NCBI RefSeq assembly: GCF_003478995.1
Contig: NZ_QUGI01000002.1
Coordinates: forward strand, 246,526 to 310,525
Source of the DNA: Pseudoflavonifractor sp. AF19-9AC
Lineage (GTDB): Bacteria; Bacillota; Clostridia; Oscillospirales; Oscillospiraceae
Direction of reading: 5' to 3'
DNA length: 64,000 bases
How positions within the stretch are numbered: position 1 is the first letter of the stretch; every line of letters begins with the position of its first letter. A program made the translations under genes and the position numbers. Below the pieces are notes generated by a model. The model saw only the letters and a program-made list of their open reading frames with translations, had not been told where the DNA came from and did not search any database. Below are positions 51,280-60,600 of this stretch, piece by piece.

Positions 51280-51735
51280 CTACATCCCCCTCATCTTCGC
51301 CCGCGTGAATAGACGGGGGTTTGACTTTGCCGAAAATCCGGTAGCTGCCGCGCTCGCCGGATCTTCGGTCTCGGTGCCGATCGAGACCTTCCCCTCTGCG
51401 ACGAGGGTGAGGAACTTGATCGCCGCGTTGTATCGGTTGAGATAGGTCTTTTGGTCGGTGCTCTCGTCGATGCCGATACGGGAAAACAGGTTATAGACCG
51501 CGATGTCCTTCGAGAACTTGTTCAGAACCCGAGGGGCCGGGGAGATCGGGACGGTGTACCTCTTAGCGAGATAGCCGTCGATCTCCGCGTCGGCGTCGGC
51601 GATCGCCGCTTCGATGAGCGGCTCAACGAGCTCCTCACGCTCGGCGGGGTCTTCGATGAAGGTGTCGCCGATGATCGCGTTGAGGGCGTCGTCCTTGAGC
51701 ATCTCCCGGACTTCTTCCTTTGTGCTATAGCTCAC
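51280..51735 (-). CDS. DUF1320 (Mu gp36-like) head-tail protein
   Basis: A 151-aa protein (VSYSTKEEVREMLKDDALNA..., EIDGYLAKRYTVPISPAPRV) of the gp36 family, involved in the head-tail interface. I start it at the GTG at 51,735, with AAGGAGGG eight bases before; longer in-frame extensions overlap the head gene. Confidence 0.88.
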   Translation of the reverse strand: MSYSTKEEVREMLKDDALNAIIGDTFIEDPAEREELVEPLIEAAIADADAEIDGYLAKRYTVPISPAPRVLNKFSKDIAVYNLFSRIGIDESTDQKTYLNRYNAAIKFLTLVAEGKVSIGTETEDPASAAATGFSAKSNPRLFTRAKMRGM

Positions 51736-51767
51736 GGCGCTCCCTCCTTGCTCTTTCCGTCTCGACT

Positions 51768-52655
51768 TTACTCGGCGGTTCCGTCGCTGCCGTATGCCAT
51801 CTGCCAGAAGCCGAAGCCAGCGTTGCCGCGATAGTCCGCGCCATAGATGAAGGTCTTCCGCATGAAGACATTGTTGTCGGTTTCGGCGGTCAAGGATACG
51901 AACTTCGCCTTCTTGCGCTGCTGCCAAATGAGGGGGCGGATGGGCCGGGTGGTGCAAAGCAGATACCACGCGGAGTCATGCCCGGCGAGCTGGGGGACGA
52001 CGAGAGGCTTCGCGGTGCCCTGCATGGTGTTCTTGGTGCCGTTGATGTAGTCGGCGACCAGGATGTCGCGGGCGGCTACTTCCAGGGCAGGGGGAACGAC
52101 GAGCAGGTTCGGGACGAGGTTCAGCGCCCGGCCCTTGGAGTTGGTCAAGCCCATCATGGAGGCGCGGGCCGCTGCATAAGAGTCCTTGGTGAGCTTAGCG
52201 GTGCTCTTGTTGGTGACGGTCTTCTTTCCGATCTTGTGGGCGTCGGAGAAAAAGGGCTGTCCGTCGTAGCACTTTTCCGAGAAGCCGCCCGCCAGCAGGG
52301 AGAAGATGAGCTCGTCGGGATGAGCTGCTGCGGACTCGCCGAGCATCTCGACGGAAGGGTTATAAAGGCCGATCTTGTCGTCCTCGATCGCGTTGCGGTC
52401 GACGCCGACGGTGAGCTCGAAGTCCTTGTTCTTGATGGTGTAGTCGCTCGCGCTGAGGTTCTGGATCTCGCGGTCGCCGATCCACTCCCTCATGCCCGGG
52501 ATGTCACCGAGCCATGCGTAGGTTTCCGAGTCCGTAGTGGACGGGGTAGTGGTGGCGATCTGGGTATAGAGCGGGGTCACGCCTTCAAATGCCCTGTTGA
52601 ACAGGGTATTGAAGCCGACGTAAATCCCTCTAAGGGACTGCTGATTGACAATCAT
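51768..52655 (-). CDS. Major head protein (Mu gpT-like)
   Basis: A 295-aa protein with the gpT pattern IVNQQSLRGIYVGFNTLFNR and LIWQQRKKAKFVSLTAETDN. It forms the capsid shell. GGAGG precedes the ATG. Confidence 0.93.
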   Translation of the reverse strand: MIVNQQSLRGIYVGFNTLFNRAFEGVTPLYTQIATTTPSTTDSETYAWLGDIPGMREWIGDREIQNLSASDYTIKNKDFELTVGVDRNAIEDDKIGLYNPSVEMLGESAAAHPDELIFSLLAGGFSEKCYDGQPFFSDAHKIGKKTVTNKSTAKLTKDSYAAARASMMGLTNSKGRALNLVPNLLVVPPALEVAARDILVADYINGTKNTMQGTAKPLVVPQLAGHDSAWYLLCTTRPIRPLIWQQRKKAKFVSLTAETDNNVFMRKTFIYGADYRGNAGFGFWQMAYGSDGTAE

Positions 52656-52682
52656 GTTCTGTTTCCTCCTTGTCGGTGTGAA

Positions 52683-53117
52683 TTAAGCGCCAGCGCCAGC
52701 CGTCGCCGGGGTGTAGCCGAAGCCCATCTCGACGGCGACGCCTTCGTCGTCGACGCGAATGACGAGACCGGCGACCGAGGCGCTCGTCGCGGTCTTCGTG
52801 ACGGTCTGGTCGTCCTCGATGTAGCACGGGCCCAGGACTTCGGCGGCGGCGATCTTGCCGCTGGTGGAGTTCTCGAAGACGAAGATGCCGCGAGCGACGC
52901 GGATGACGGCCTCGCCGTCGCCTCCCTTGTTCTCCACGGTCTCCTCGGCCCGGCCCGCCGCCTTGAGGCCGGTCGCCTTCTTGCCGGGGATCGCGTAGCC
53001 GTTGGCGTCAATCGCCACGATGGAACCCTGATAGATGGTGGTCGCGCCCTTGACAGGGAGGGCGATGTACTTCCCGCCGAGCTCGGACGTGTCTCTCACA
53101 TTGGTCAATGCTGCCAT
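52683..53117 (-). CDS. Capsid decoration protein (DUF2190-like)
   Basis: A 144-aa protein with GGKYIALPVKGATTIYQGSI and GIFVFENS, beta-rich, between the protease and major head genes. DUF2190 proteins decorate capsids. GGAGG precedes the ATG. Confidence 0.8.
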   Translation of the reverse strand: MAALTNVRDTSELGGKYIALPVKGATTIYQGSIVAIDANGYAIPGKKATGLKAAGRAEETVENKGGDGEAVIRVARGIFVFENSTSGKIAAAEVLGPCYIEDDQTVTKTATSASVAGLVIRVDDEGVAVEMGFGYTPATAGAGA

Positions 53118-53121
53118 GGTC

Positions 53122-54183
53122 TTATTCCTCCTTCATGCCGTATTTCTTGACGTCGTCGGCGCTGATGCCGAGCTGCTTGCAGACGAGCATCGTCGCCTCA
53201 TCCAGTTCGTCGCCCTTGAGGGCCAGCGCGTCGCCCCCGGCGATCTCGGACATGGGGACGACCTGGGGAGCTTTCTCAAGGAACGCCTTGAAGCCGTCGG
53301 GGCTCTTGAGGGCGTACTCCTTGGCCCACCCTCTCTGTGCCGGGGTGATCTTCCCGCTCTTGAGGGCCAGCTCCACGGCCTCCTCGGCGTCGCGGTCGGC
53401 GAGCTTCTCCTCGAGGGCCTTGACGCGCCCGTCGACGCCGCCCTTGAGGGCCATGATGGAAGCGGCGACGTCAGCGGTCGAGGCTCCGGCTTTGAGGCCC
53501 AGGAGCTCACAGACGGACTTGTTCGCGACGATGCCGTCGTCCTGGTCTTCGGGCTTGCCGCCCTCTCCGGGCTTCTTGCCGGGAGCCTTGCCGCCCTCCG
53601 CCGCCTCCTTGAGTGCCTTGTTCTCCTCGACACAAGCCGAGAGCGCCGTGAGGATCTGCTCCTCGTCCGCGTCTTCGCCCAGGCCGAGCGCTGCCGCGAG
53701 CTTCTTGATGAGTTCGTTCATGTTGGTTTCTCCTCCTTGAAATGTGGATGAATTGACAATCGGGGTCATGCCCGCGATCGCTGGGGTGTTGGTGAGGGCG
53801 AGGGAGTGGAGGCCCGTCGCCTTGTTGTCCGACTTGCGGACGGTGATGACCGGGGAGAGGTAGCGGTATTCCTTGTTCTCAAGGTACTGCTTCGCGGGAA
53901 TTGTCCACTCGACCCGGGCCTTGATGTGCCCATCTTCGGCAAACAATTCCTTGACCCACCCGGCGGCGGGGGCTCGTTCTCCCGTGAGTGTCTGGTGCTC
54001 ATAGTCGACAACAAGGTCGACGCCTCGCTGCGCGATCTGTTCCTTCATCGCCGCGAGGCTCTCCTCGTCGACGTCGAACTCTCCCTTCTGACTCACGACA
54101 TGACCGAAGGGCAGGACGGAGATGACCTCCGGCGCTCCTCCGACATCCACTTCGCCCCCTTTTAGGGTGAGAAAGTCGTTCAT
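53122..54183 (-). CDS. Mu gpI-like head protease and scaffold
   Basis: A 353-aa protein: N-terminal Mu I protease domain (residues 1-150; DLVVDYEHQTLTGERAPAAG, YRYLSPVITVRKSDNKATG) and a Glu/Lys-rich C-terminal scaffold (about residues 200-350). In Mu, protease I and internal scaffold Z come from overlapping starts; an internal start near the MNELIKK Met (about residue 152) is plausible. Confidence 0.9.
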   Translation of the reverse strand: MNDFLTLKGGEVDVGGAPEVISVLPFGHVVSQKGEFDVDEESLAAMKEQIAQRGVDLVVDYEHQTLTGERAPAAGWVKELFAEDGHIKARVEWTIPAKQYLENKEYRYLSPVITVRKSDNKATGLHSLALTNTPAIAGMTPIVNSSTFQGGETNMNELIKKLAAALGLGEDADEEQILTALSACVEENKALKEAAEGGKAPGKKPGEGGKPEDQDDGIVANKSVCELLGLKAGASTADVAASIMALKGGVDGRVKALEEKLADRDAEEAVELALKSGKITPAQRGWAKEYALKSPDGFKAFLEKAPQVVPMSEIAGGDALALKGDELDEATMLVCKQLGISADDVKKYGMKEE

Positions 54184-54319
54184 TTTCTGGTGTCTCCTTT
54201 GGTGTGGTGCTCACAATCGTCTATAACGCCGTTATCTCGCGTTATAACGGTGCCTTCCTGGTAGGCCCCGGGAATTTCACCCCCGTCCCGTTCGCCCCTT
54301 CCCGGGGCCTCTACGGGGG

Positions 54320-55030
54320 CTATAAAGAGGGGTTCTCTTTTTCTCGCTTTTGGTACGCCTTCACGAGTGCCTCGGGGTAGTCCTTGAGATCCGGCGTGAA
54401 GCGTACCTTCGCGGGGTTGGTGGAGAAGTGCGGGTCGGGCATGACCCCGCCCGGCGCTGATTGCTCCACTTTGAGCCCCCGGGCTTCGACCTGCCGCTTT
54501 GATAGGGTCTTGACGGTGCAGCGGCACCGGAACCCGTTTGGAGGGAACCAGGAGTCCCACACGGCGCTGTCCGCTGGGAATACCCTGCCGTCCATCGCGA
54601 GGTGGCTCGGTCGTGTGTGGGCGTCGTTGACGGCGTCGTACTGCCAATAGGGGCGGAGCTTCATGACGCCCGGGTCTGTCATTTGCTCATAGTGGCCCAC
54701 GTTGTAGGCCGTTTGGATGTTGGTGCGGAAGATGAGGTCGGCTTGCAGCGGGTCGAGTCCCTCATACCCTTCGGAGGTGAGGAACTCGTTCATCCGGGAG
54801 CGGAACTCCGAGAGGGTGTTCCCGTCTTCCAGGGCTGCGAGGATCTCATCATAGAACCGCTTGAGGATCTGGGCCTTCGTGTAGCCGCCGACGGTGAAGG
54901 CAAGTCCCCGGTATTTCTCCGCGATACGGTAGAACACGGAGGCGGACACGGGGACGCGCTCCTTGAAATACTGGACGGCCTCCTCGAAGGTCATGTCCTT
55001 CCGGTTGAATACGGCCTCAATCTCGTCCAT
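54320..55030 (-). CDS. Head morphogenesis protein (Mu gpF-like)
   Basis: A 236-aa SPP1 gp7/gpF family protein with RTNIQTAYNVGHYEQMTD and the Cys pair in NGFRCRCTVKTLS. It is a minor head protein. I start it at 55,030, overlapping the portal gene by 14 bases; longer extensions lie in portal sequence. Confidence 0.9.
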   Translation of the reverse strand: MDEIEAVFNRKDMTFEEAVQYFKERVPVSASVFYRIAEKYRGLAFTVGGYTKAQILKRFYDEILAALEDGNTLSEFRSRMNEFLTSEGYEGLDPLQADLIFRTNIQTAYNVGHYEQMTDPGVMKLRPYWQYDAVNDAHTRPSHLAMDGRVFPADSAVWDSWFPPNGFRCRCTVKTLSKRQVEARGLKVEQSAPGGVMPDPHFSTNPAKVRFTPDLKDYPEALVKAYQKREKENPSL

Positions 55031-56633
55031 CTTCGAGCGACCTCCCCTCGAGGTCTGCATAGAGCATGACCTTTTGAAGCAGCTCCTCCACGTCGGAGAT
55101 GTCCATCTCGCCGAACAGGGAGGCGACGGCCTTCTCGTCTTCCATCATGTCGCGGAGCTCCTCAAGGCTCTCGGCTTTCTCAATAATCTTGAGAACGGGG
55201 CCGAACGCCTTCTTGAACGCTCCGGCGCTTTTTTTGGTGGCTGCTGCCGCAAGTTGGTCGATGCGTTCCTGCGTCCCGTGGCCCGCTGCGCCCCCGGCCT
55301 TGAGCGCGATCGGCGTCTCCGGCGCGGTTGCTTTGAAGGAGAAGGGGCCGATCCCTGCGCCCTGTGCCTGGGTTGCCGGTGTGGCGATCTCCTCGTCTCC
55401 CTCCGGTTTCGGGATGGAGAACTTCTTGTAGATGTAGGAGGTCGGAACCTTGAGACCGGCCTCCCGGATGAGCGTCCCGATCACGGTCGCCGTCTGGGTG
55501 AGGTCTTCCGACTCCTCGGCGTCGAACCGTAGATAGGGGATGCGCTTGTCCTCCCCGAAGTTATAGAGCACCAGAGGGCGGATGAGGTCGCGCCGGAGCG
55601 TGGCCGCGAGTGCCTTGCAGTCTGCGACGGTGAGGTCGTGTCGGACGTCGTTGTGCGTCTTGCTTTGTGCGTAGCTGCCGCCCCCGGAGTCCGAGGTCAA
55701 AGTCTGACCGAGGATCGCCTTCGAGACCTGCTCGTCACAATAACGGGCGAGCCGTTCATAGAGGTCGGTCGAGCTGGTCTTTTCGGTGTTGACGAACTCG
55801 ATCGTCGTGCCGTCCGGGAATATGCCCGCCGCGTCGGCTCCGATAGCGACGAGCGCTTGCATGAGCGCCCGCTTGTCCTCCTCGCTTGCGCCCGGCTGAT
55901 ACTTGCCCAGCCGGAGCGGCATCCCGAACACTTCACAGAACGCGACCCAGTCCTTGAGGGTGTAGTTCTTGAATAGGTACATCCAGGAGACCACACGAAG
56001 AACGCCAGCTCGCGAAGGGTGGCCGCTGCGGGCTTTGTACTTGTGTACTATGAACTTGTTCTTAGGAAGAAGGATTCCCTCCGGCGCGTCCTGCGTCCGA
56101 ACCTTGAAGGAGTCGTCGACGGTGTCCCAGAAGAACCGCTTTTGATGCCGCGAGCGAATGTCCCCGACAACGACGTGCCCTTCGTCATAGCTCCACATAA
56201 TTTCAGAGACCGCGAAGCCCTTGCCGATTGCGTCCAGGAGGTCGAGCATGACATCCTCAAACCCCTCGATCCCGCCGATCTGCGCTTCTACGAACTCGGC
56301 GATCTCCTTGTCTCTCGGGTCGTCCGAGTCGAACGGGATGACCTCGTAGTCGAGGCCCGTGACTGCGTTCTTTCTCGTTTGGAGCTGGGAAAAGAGGTGC
56401 GGGTCTTTCTCCTCCATCTCCTCAAAAAGCTCGGCTTGCCGGAGCACATCTCCCGCGTCGGCCTCCTTGAAGATCTCCGCCAGACGGACGGGGGTGAGCC
56501 CGTCCGAGGGGTACTCGCTGTACTTGTCCGTCACCTGGGAGACCGCGACCTCTCGCGTCTCCGGTCTCGGTGTCTGCGTAGACCTCAAGAGCCGCCGCCA
56601 CGGGAACCACTTATTTTTGCTTTGGTCGGCCAA
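55017..56633 (-). CDS. DUF935 portal protein (Mu gp29-like)
   Basis: A 538-aa portal with MEEKDPHLFSQLQTRKNAVT and WMYLFKNYTLKDWVAFCEVF. I choose a TTG start at 56,631-56,633 because AAAAGGAGG lies nine bases before it; the nearest upstream ATG lies inside the terminase gene and has no such site. The C-terminal region is helical and may be an added domain. Confidence 0.9.
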   Translation of the reverse strand: MADQSKNKWFPWRRLLRSTQTPRPETREVAVSQVTDKYSEYPSDGLTPVRLAEIFKEADAGDVLRQAELFEEMEEKDPHLFSQLQTRKNAVTGLDYEVIPFDSDDPRDKEIAEFVEAQIGGIEGFEDVMLDLLDAIGKGFAVSEIMWSYDEGHVVVGDIRSRHQKRFFWDTVDDSFKVRTQDAPEGILLPKNKFIVHKYKARSGHPSRAGVLRVVSWMYLFKNYTLKDWVAFCEVFGMPLRLGKYQPGASEEDKRALMQALVAIGADAAGIFPDGTTIEFVNTEKTSSTDLYERLARYCDEQVSKAILGQTLTSDSGGGSYAQSKTHNDVRHDLTVADCKALAATLRRDLIRPLVLYNFGEDKRIPYLRFDAEESEDLTQTATVIGTLIREAGLKVPTSYIYKKFSIPKPEGDEEIATPATQAQGAGIGPFSFKATAPETPIALKAGGAAGHGTQERIDQLAAAATKKSAGAFKKAFGPVLKIIEKAESLEELRDMMEDEKAVASLFGEMDISDVEELLQKVMLYADLEGRSLEDGRD

Positions 56634-56649
56634 ACCGTCCCACCTCCTT

Positions 56650-58422
56650 TTAGTAGGCCCCGCGTCGGAACTTGATCGCACGGCCTAAAACTGATTTGTA
56701 ATCCGGTCGACGCCCGACCTTGACCGAGAGGGCCAGGGCGACGGCCATTTGCAGGGCGTCGGGGGCGTCGTCATTCTTTCCCATAGGGTACTTGAGCATC
56801 TGGTCAAGGAGCGCCTTGTGCCGCTTCGAGAACTTGAGGTAGCCGTTCTTGACGAAGGGCTGCAAGGACTGGATGCGGGCGTCCTTGTTCTGGACGCTGT
56901 TGATCTCCTCGATAGGAAGGTACTCGCCGATCTCGGCGGACTTCTGCCGCATGATCTCGGCAAAATAATATTGGAACTGAACCGTCTCGACGCCGAACTT
57001 GTAGAGGGGCTTCTTGTATTCACGCTTGAGCCGACGAGACGCCTCGATCGCGTCCTCAATAATCTTGTCCGGCTTCCGCTTGGCGATGTCAGCGATGACG
57101 ACGTACATGTAGCCCGTCGAGGTGTCCTTTGCTATGCCGATGATCGCCGAGGTGTCGCTCTTTCGGTTCTTTCCGAGGGAGGGGTCATTCGCCGCCACAA
57201 AGAGGAACTTCGGGTCGGAGAAGTCCGGGGGGAGCTGCCCGTCGTCGTAGAAGTCGAACCACTCCTCGGCGAACGCGCAATTCTCCGGGTCTATGGGTTC
57301 GTTCTGGATCTCCGACGAGAAGCTCGCCTCGCCCTCGGATACCCTCATAACCATGAGGGCATAGTAGGGGAGCTTTTCTTCCCAGAGGACGGCGGTGCCT
57401 TCCAGCATTTCGGCCTCGTTGGCCTTGAAGAAGTCCTCGGCGTCCTCCTTGTGCTTCGGGTTTTCGAGGTCGGTGAAGATCCGCTCCCAGGCGTCCCACA
57501 AGGCCGTGTTCGTCGCGAACGAGATGACGCCCTTGTAGCGGACGGCCTCATACTCGGGGTTCTTGGCGACGTTGGCGAGGAGGGCGTCATAGTGGAGCAG
57601 CGTCCCGATGTAGACGATGTCCGTGTAGGTGTCGCCCGCCTTCGAGACCGCCTTGTAGAACCAGTCCCGGAGCTTCTTCCGCTGCTCCGGGGTGTTGACG
57701 TTCTCGTCGTTCTCAAGGTCGTCGCAAAGAATGAGGTCGGGTCTCCATTGTTTGTGCCGTCTGCCTCGGATCTTCTTCCCAGCGCCCAGGGCCTCGATCT
57801 TCACCCCGTTCGATAGGAGGATGACCGACGCCTTCCAGACGCGCCCCTCAAGCTCTCCGAAGTCTTCACGGAGCGCTGCGTTCTCCTCGAGCTCGGTCTT
57901 GATGTCGGAGAGGAAGCCCTCCGCCTGTTCCGAGCTGTCCGAGAGGATGATCTCGTAGTGCTTGTAGGCGTACACCGCCGAGTGTATGGAGTCCTTGAAG
58001 GTGAAGTTCGTCGACTTGGCATGTCCACGCGGGGCCTCGACTGCCCTCCGGCATCCGTTGGCCCGGCTGATTTGCTTCGCGTCTGTGCTGGGGTTCATGC
58101 CCTTCATAACGCCCTCCCGGAAGATCCGGTCGAGCTCCTCGTGGAAGGGAGGCGAGGGTCTGACGAAGTAGTGCGGGAGGTAGGCCCGGCCAAAATAGCC
58201 CAGGTCGAACGCTCCGAGCTTCCGGCGTAGACCCTGGGGGCCCGTGAGATCGGCCCCGTCCTGGTACTCCTTGAGGAGCTGCGCCCGGAGCTCGGGGAAG
58301 TTGTCCCCCTTCTGGACGTACTGCTCAAACAGTTCCTTTTGATACTCGCGGCTCGCGACGGCCTCCCGGTCTTCCGGCTCCTCGAGTCTCTCGAGGTAGT
58401 CCTTGAGGTCAATCTTCGCCAT
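56650..58422 (-). CDS. Terminase large subunit (Mu gp28-like)
   Basis: A 590-aa DNA-packaging motor. Walker A-like APRGHAKST and Walker B LILCDDLEND lie in the ATPase part; the nuclease part has VAANDPSLGKNRKSDTSAII and ends with NDDAPDALQMAVALAL. I start it at 58,422, overlapping the small subunit by 14 bases. Confidence 0.93.
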   Translation of the reverse strand: MAKIDLKDYLERLEEPEDREAVASREYQKELFEQYVQKGDNFPELRAQLLKEYQDGADLTGPQGLRRKLGAFDLGYFGRAYLPHYFVRPSPPFHEELDRIFREGVMKGMNPSTDAKQISRANGCRRAVEAPRGHAKSTNFTFKDSIHSAVYAYKHYEIILSDSSEQAEGFLSDIKTELEENAALREDFGELEGRVWKASVILLSNGVKIEALGAGKKIRGRRHKQWRPDLILCDDLENDENVNTPEQRKKLRDWFYKAVSKAGDTYTDIVYIGTLLHYDALLANVAKNPEYEAVRYKGVISFATNTALWDAWERIFTDLENPKHKEDAEDFFKANEAEMLEGTAVLWEEKLPYYALMVMRVSEGEASFSSEIQNEPIDPENCAFAEEWFDFYDDGQLPPDFSDPKFLFVAANDPSLGKNRKSDTSAIIGIAKDTSTGYMYVVIADIAKRKPDKIIEDAIEASRRLKREYKKPLYKFGVETVQFQYYFAEIMRQKSAEIGEYLPIEEINSVQNKDARIQSLQPFVKNGYLKFSKRHKALLDQMLKYPMGKNDDAPDALQMAVALALSVKVGRRPDYKSVLGRAIKFRRGAY

Positions 58423-58981
58423 CGTCGAGCACCTTCTCCCTTGCCCTCGAGAGGACGTCGTGCAGCTCCCCGGCGAGTTCCGGGTGCTGCTTGATTGCTG
58501 CCATGAGCTCGGCCTCGAGCTGGTCGAAGGCAAGCTCGGCCTTCTTCTTCATGTCCTGCCGGACGCGCTTCTCATAGGTTGCGTTCCGGGCGAGGCTTGC
58601 GATGAGACGCCCCGCCTTGTCGAGAGGCATCTCGGCGAAGTCGTCTTCCGCCGTGCTGACTCGCTGCATGAGGCCGTCCATGAGAACCATCGAAGCGGCC
58701 TTCGTGTAGTCGAGGTCGGGGTGGGCCTCGACGGCCTGGGCGATCGCTTGCGTCCGCTGCAAGGTCTCGGCGACGCGCTGCGCCGCCTGTGTGCTGCGGA
58801 TCGCATAGCGCCCGATCGCCGACTTGCTGATCTCGTAGCCCTCCGCCTTGAGCCACGCGGAAAGGTCTTCGTAGGTGTTGGCCGTGTCCGCGAGCCGGAC
58901 GTCGAGCTCCGTCTTGATGTCGTCCGGGAGCTTGTCGATCGTCGAGCTGATCCGCGTCCTCCGGCGTTCGCCCTTAGACAT
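58409..58981 (-). CDS. DUF3486 small terminase subunit (Mu gp27-like)
   Basis: A 190-aa helical protein starting SKGERRRTRISSTIDKLPDD, the DUF3486 signature, with a helix-turn-helix in YEDLSAWLKAEGYEISKSAI. It recognises phage DNA for packaging. Confidence 0.92.
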   Translation of the reverse strand: MSKGERRRTRISSTIDKLPDDIKTELDVRLADTANTYEDLSAWLKAEGYEISKSAIGRYAIRSTQAAQRVAETLQRTQAIAQAVEAHPDLDYTKAASMVLMDGLMQRVSTAEDDFAEMPLDKAGRLIASLARNATYEKRVRQDMKKKAELAFDQLEAELMAAIKQHPELAGELHDVLSRAREKVLDDGED

Positions 58982-59297
58982 CTACGCCGGGGTCTTCCCT
59001 CGTGCCTTCCACGAGGTCGACGCCCGCCTTCGTGAGCTGGATGACGGCGTCCCGGCGGTATGCGTTGTAGGCCGTCGCTCTCTTGTCCGTGAACTCGATG
59101 TAGCCGCCGTCCTCCAAATAGGAGAGCTGCTTCGAGATGTCCGGGACGGTGATGAGGTTGTCGGCGAGAAGCGCGTTCGTCACCTGCCGCACGAGCAGCG
59201 AGTTCTGGTTGCCTTTCGCCAGGGCCCGGACGATGTAGCCCCGGATCGCCTTGTTCTGCCGGATCTCCTGCTCCGTCATGTCGTCAAAAAAAGCCAT
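58974..59297 (-). CDS. Winged-helix-like phage protein (Mu gp26 position)
   Basis: A 107-aa protein whose middle (DISKQLSYLEDGGYIEFTDK) resembles a winged helix. It sits between the gp25-like and gp27-like genes as gp26 does in Mu. Role in packaging or late control is unknown. Confidence 0.7.
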   Translation of the reverse strand: MAFFDDMTEQEIRQNKAIRGYIVRALAKGNQNSLLVRQVTNALLADNLITVPDISKQLSYLEDGGYIEFTDKRATAYNAYRRDAVIQLTKAGVDLVEGTREDPGVDV

Positions 59298-59303
59298 GGT
59301 CTT

Positions 59304-59600
59304 TTATCCCTCCTTTGCCGGGCTCCTGTATAGGAGCTTGTCGAGCTTCTGGTCGATGTTGTTCGAGACCCGGATGAAGTCCTCCCGGGTCGTGTAGATG
59401 AGGGGGAGGTCGGCTTTGAGGTCGCCGAGCTCCCCTCGAACGGCGGCGATGTCCTCGGCGTTCTTCTTGTCCGCCGCCTCGAGCTTCGTGATCGCCGACT
59501 TCATCTCGCCGATCGCGTTCTTGACTCCCCAGGAGGCGACGCCGATGATCGCCGTGATGACCGTCTGAAAGACGAACATCGCAATCGTTGCTCCGTCCAT
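59304..59600 (-). CDS. DUF2730-like small membrane/coiled-coil protein (Mu gp25 position)
   Basis: A 98-aa protein: one membrane helix (residues 5-27), then a coiled coil (residues 28-90). This matches gp25/DUF2730 proteins, possibly lysis-related spanins or packaging helpers. AAGGAGGGGG precedes the ATG. Confidence 0.75.
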   Translation of the reverse strand: MDGATIAMFVFQTVITAIIGVASWGVKNAIGEMKSAITKLEAADKKNAEDIAAVRGELGDLKADLPLIYTTREDFIRVSNNIDQKLDKLLYRSPAKEG

Positions 59601-59612
59601 GCGTCCCCCTCC

Positions 59613-60125
59613 TTACCGCTGGGAGACCCCATCCTCCGCGCCGCCGATGGTGACGCCGTCAAGCAGCTCCCCGGACAGGGTGAGATAAGGGTCTTCGTTC
59701 TTGATGTGAAGGACGGCGTCCTCGATGACGGCGGTGAGGTACTTGTCGAAGCTGCCCAGGTTGTCGGTGATGACCTGCTGCGCCTCGGGTGCGATTGCCG
59801 CCTTCACCTCGTCAAAGACCTGCTTGCCCAGGGCGAGCAGCTCCTCACGGCTTGCCGTGCCGTTCTTGACCGCGTCGCGGAGCGCCTTCGCGGTGGTCTG
59901 CTCCATCGCGCCGACGGAGACCGTCGCAAGGTTGACCACGTCGTCAAGGGCGTCCTCGAGCACCTTCCGGCCCGCCTCGTCCTTGATCTGCGCTGTCTGC
60001 TCCTTGAGCTTGGCCGCGCCCAGCCGGATGTAGTAGACCCCGTAGGCCCCGGCGAGGGCGATGATCGCGAGGACGACGTTGACGAGAGCGTCGCTCGCTG
60101 CGCTGGTGATGAGTTCCATGTTCAT
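59613..60125 (-). CDS. LLH-type phage holin
   Basis: A 170-aa protein with one N-terminal membrane helix (NVVLAIIALAGAYGVYYIRL) and a helical soluble part (IKDEAGRKVLEDALDDVVNL), like Lactobacillus phage LL-H holins. It would open the membrane for the endolysin. It starts the late operon just beyond a terminator. Confidence 0.82.
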   Translation of the reverse strand: MNMELITSAASDALVNVVLAIIALAGAYGVYYIRLGAAKLKEQTAQIKDEAGRKVLEDALDDVVNLATVSVGAMEQTTAKALRDAVKNGTASREELLALGKQVFDEVKAAIAPEAQQVITDNLGSFDKYLTAVIEDAVLHIKNEDPYLTLSGELLDGVTIGGAEDGVSQR

Positions 60126-60155
60126 GTGTGTTTTTGCCTCCTTCTCTAAGCATAA

Positions 60156-60192
60156 AAAATAAGACTACAAGCACAGCTTGTAGTCTTATTTT
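60156..60192. terminator. Perfect bidirectional terminator before the late operon
   Basis: A 17-bp perfect stem (AAAATAAGACTACAAGC and complement) with loop tgt/aca and T runs on both strands. It lies between the Mor-type gene and the holin gene, about 30 bases before the holin start. Confidence 0.92.
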
Positions 60193-60228
60193 AGGGTCGT
60201 TTTATGGAATTTGATATACGAAGCGCTT

Positions 60229-60579
60229 CTAAGAATTACAAGGCCCCTCGTCCTCGTATTCGTCCCCGGGGTCTTCCAGGTAGTCGAAGATCCCGATCTG
60301 CCCTTCCGCTTGCCCGGGGCCGCAAATGCGCCGAACCCATCTCTCGGTGACGCCGTACTTCCGGGCGAGTTCCTGGTGGTTGTAGCCGGTGAACTCTTTC
60401 TTGATGCGGGCGTCGCGGACGGGGCGGGTGAGGCTCTCGGGCTTCGGGATATAGATCGTAGTGCCTCCGACGATCTCGGCCAGCTTGTAGAAGTTATCCG
60501 TCCCGATTGCCTCGGCGATCATCCGATAGAGACCTTCGGAAATCATGTCCAGGGTCAAGTCCTTTACGAGCTCATCCAT
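60229..60579 (-). CDS. Mor/C-family middle/late transcription activator
   Basis: A 116-aa protein with the Mor-type start and C-terminal helix-turn-helix (GYNHQELARKYGVTERWVRR). In Mu, Mor switches on the middle promoter and C the late promoters. It lies just upstream of the terminator and late operon, which it probably activates. Confidence 0.88.
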   Translation of the reverse strand: MDELVKDLTLDMISEGLYRMIAEAIGTDNFYKLAEIVGGTTIYIPKPESLTRPVRDARIKKEFTGYNHQELARKYGVTERWVRRICGPGQAEGQIGIFDYLEDPGDEYEDEGPCNS

Positions 60580-60600
60580 GTCCTGCGCCCTCCTTTCCGG

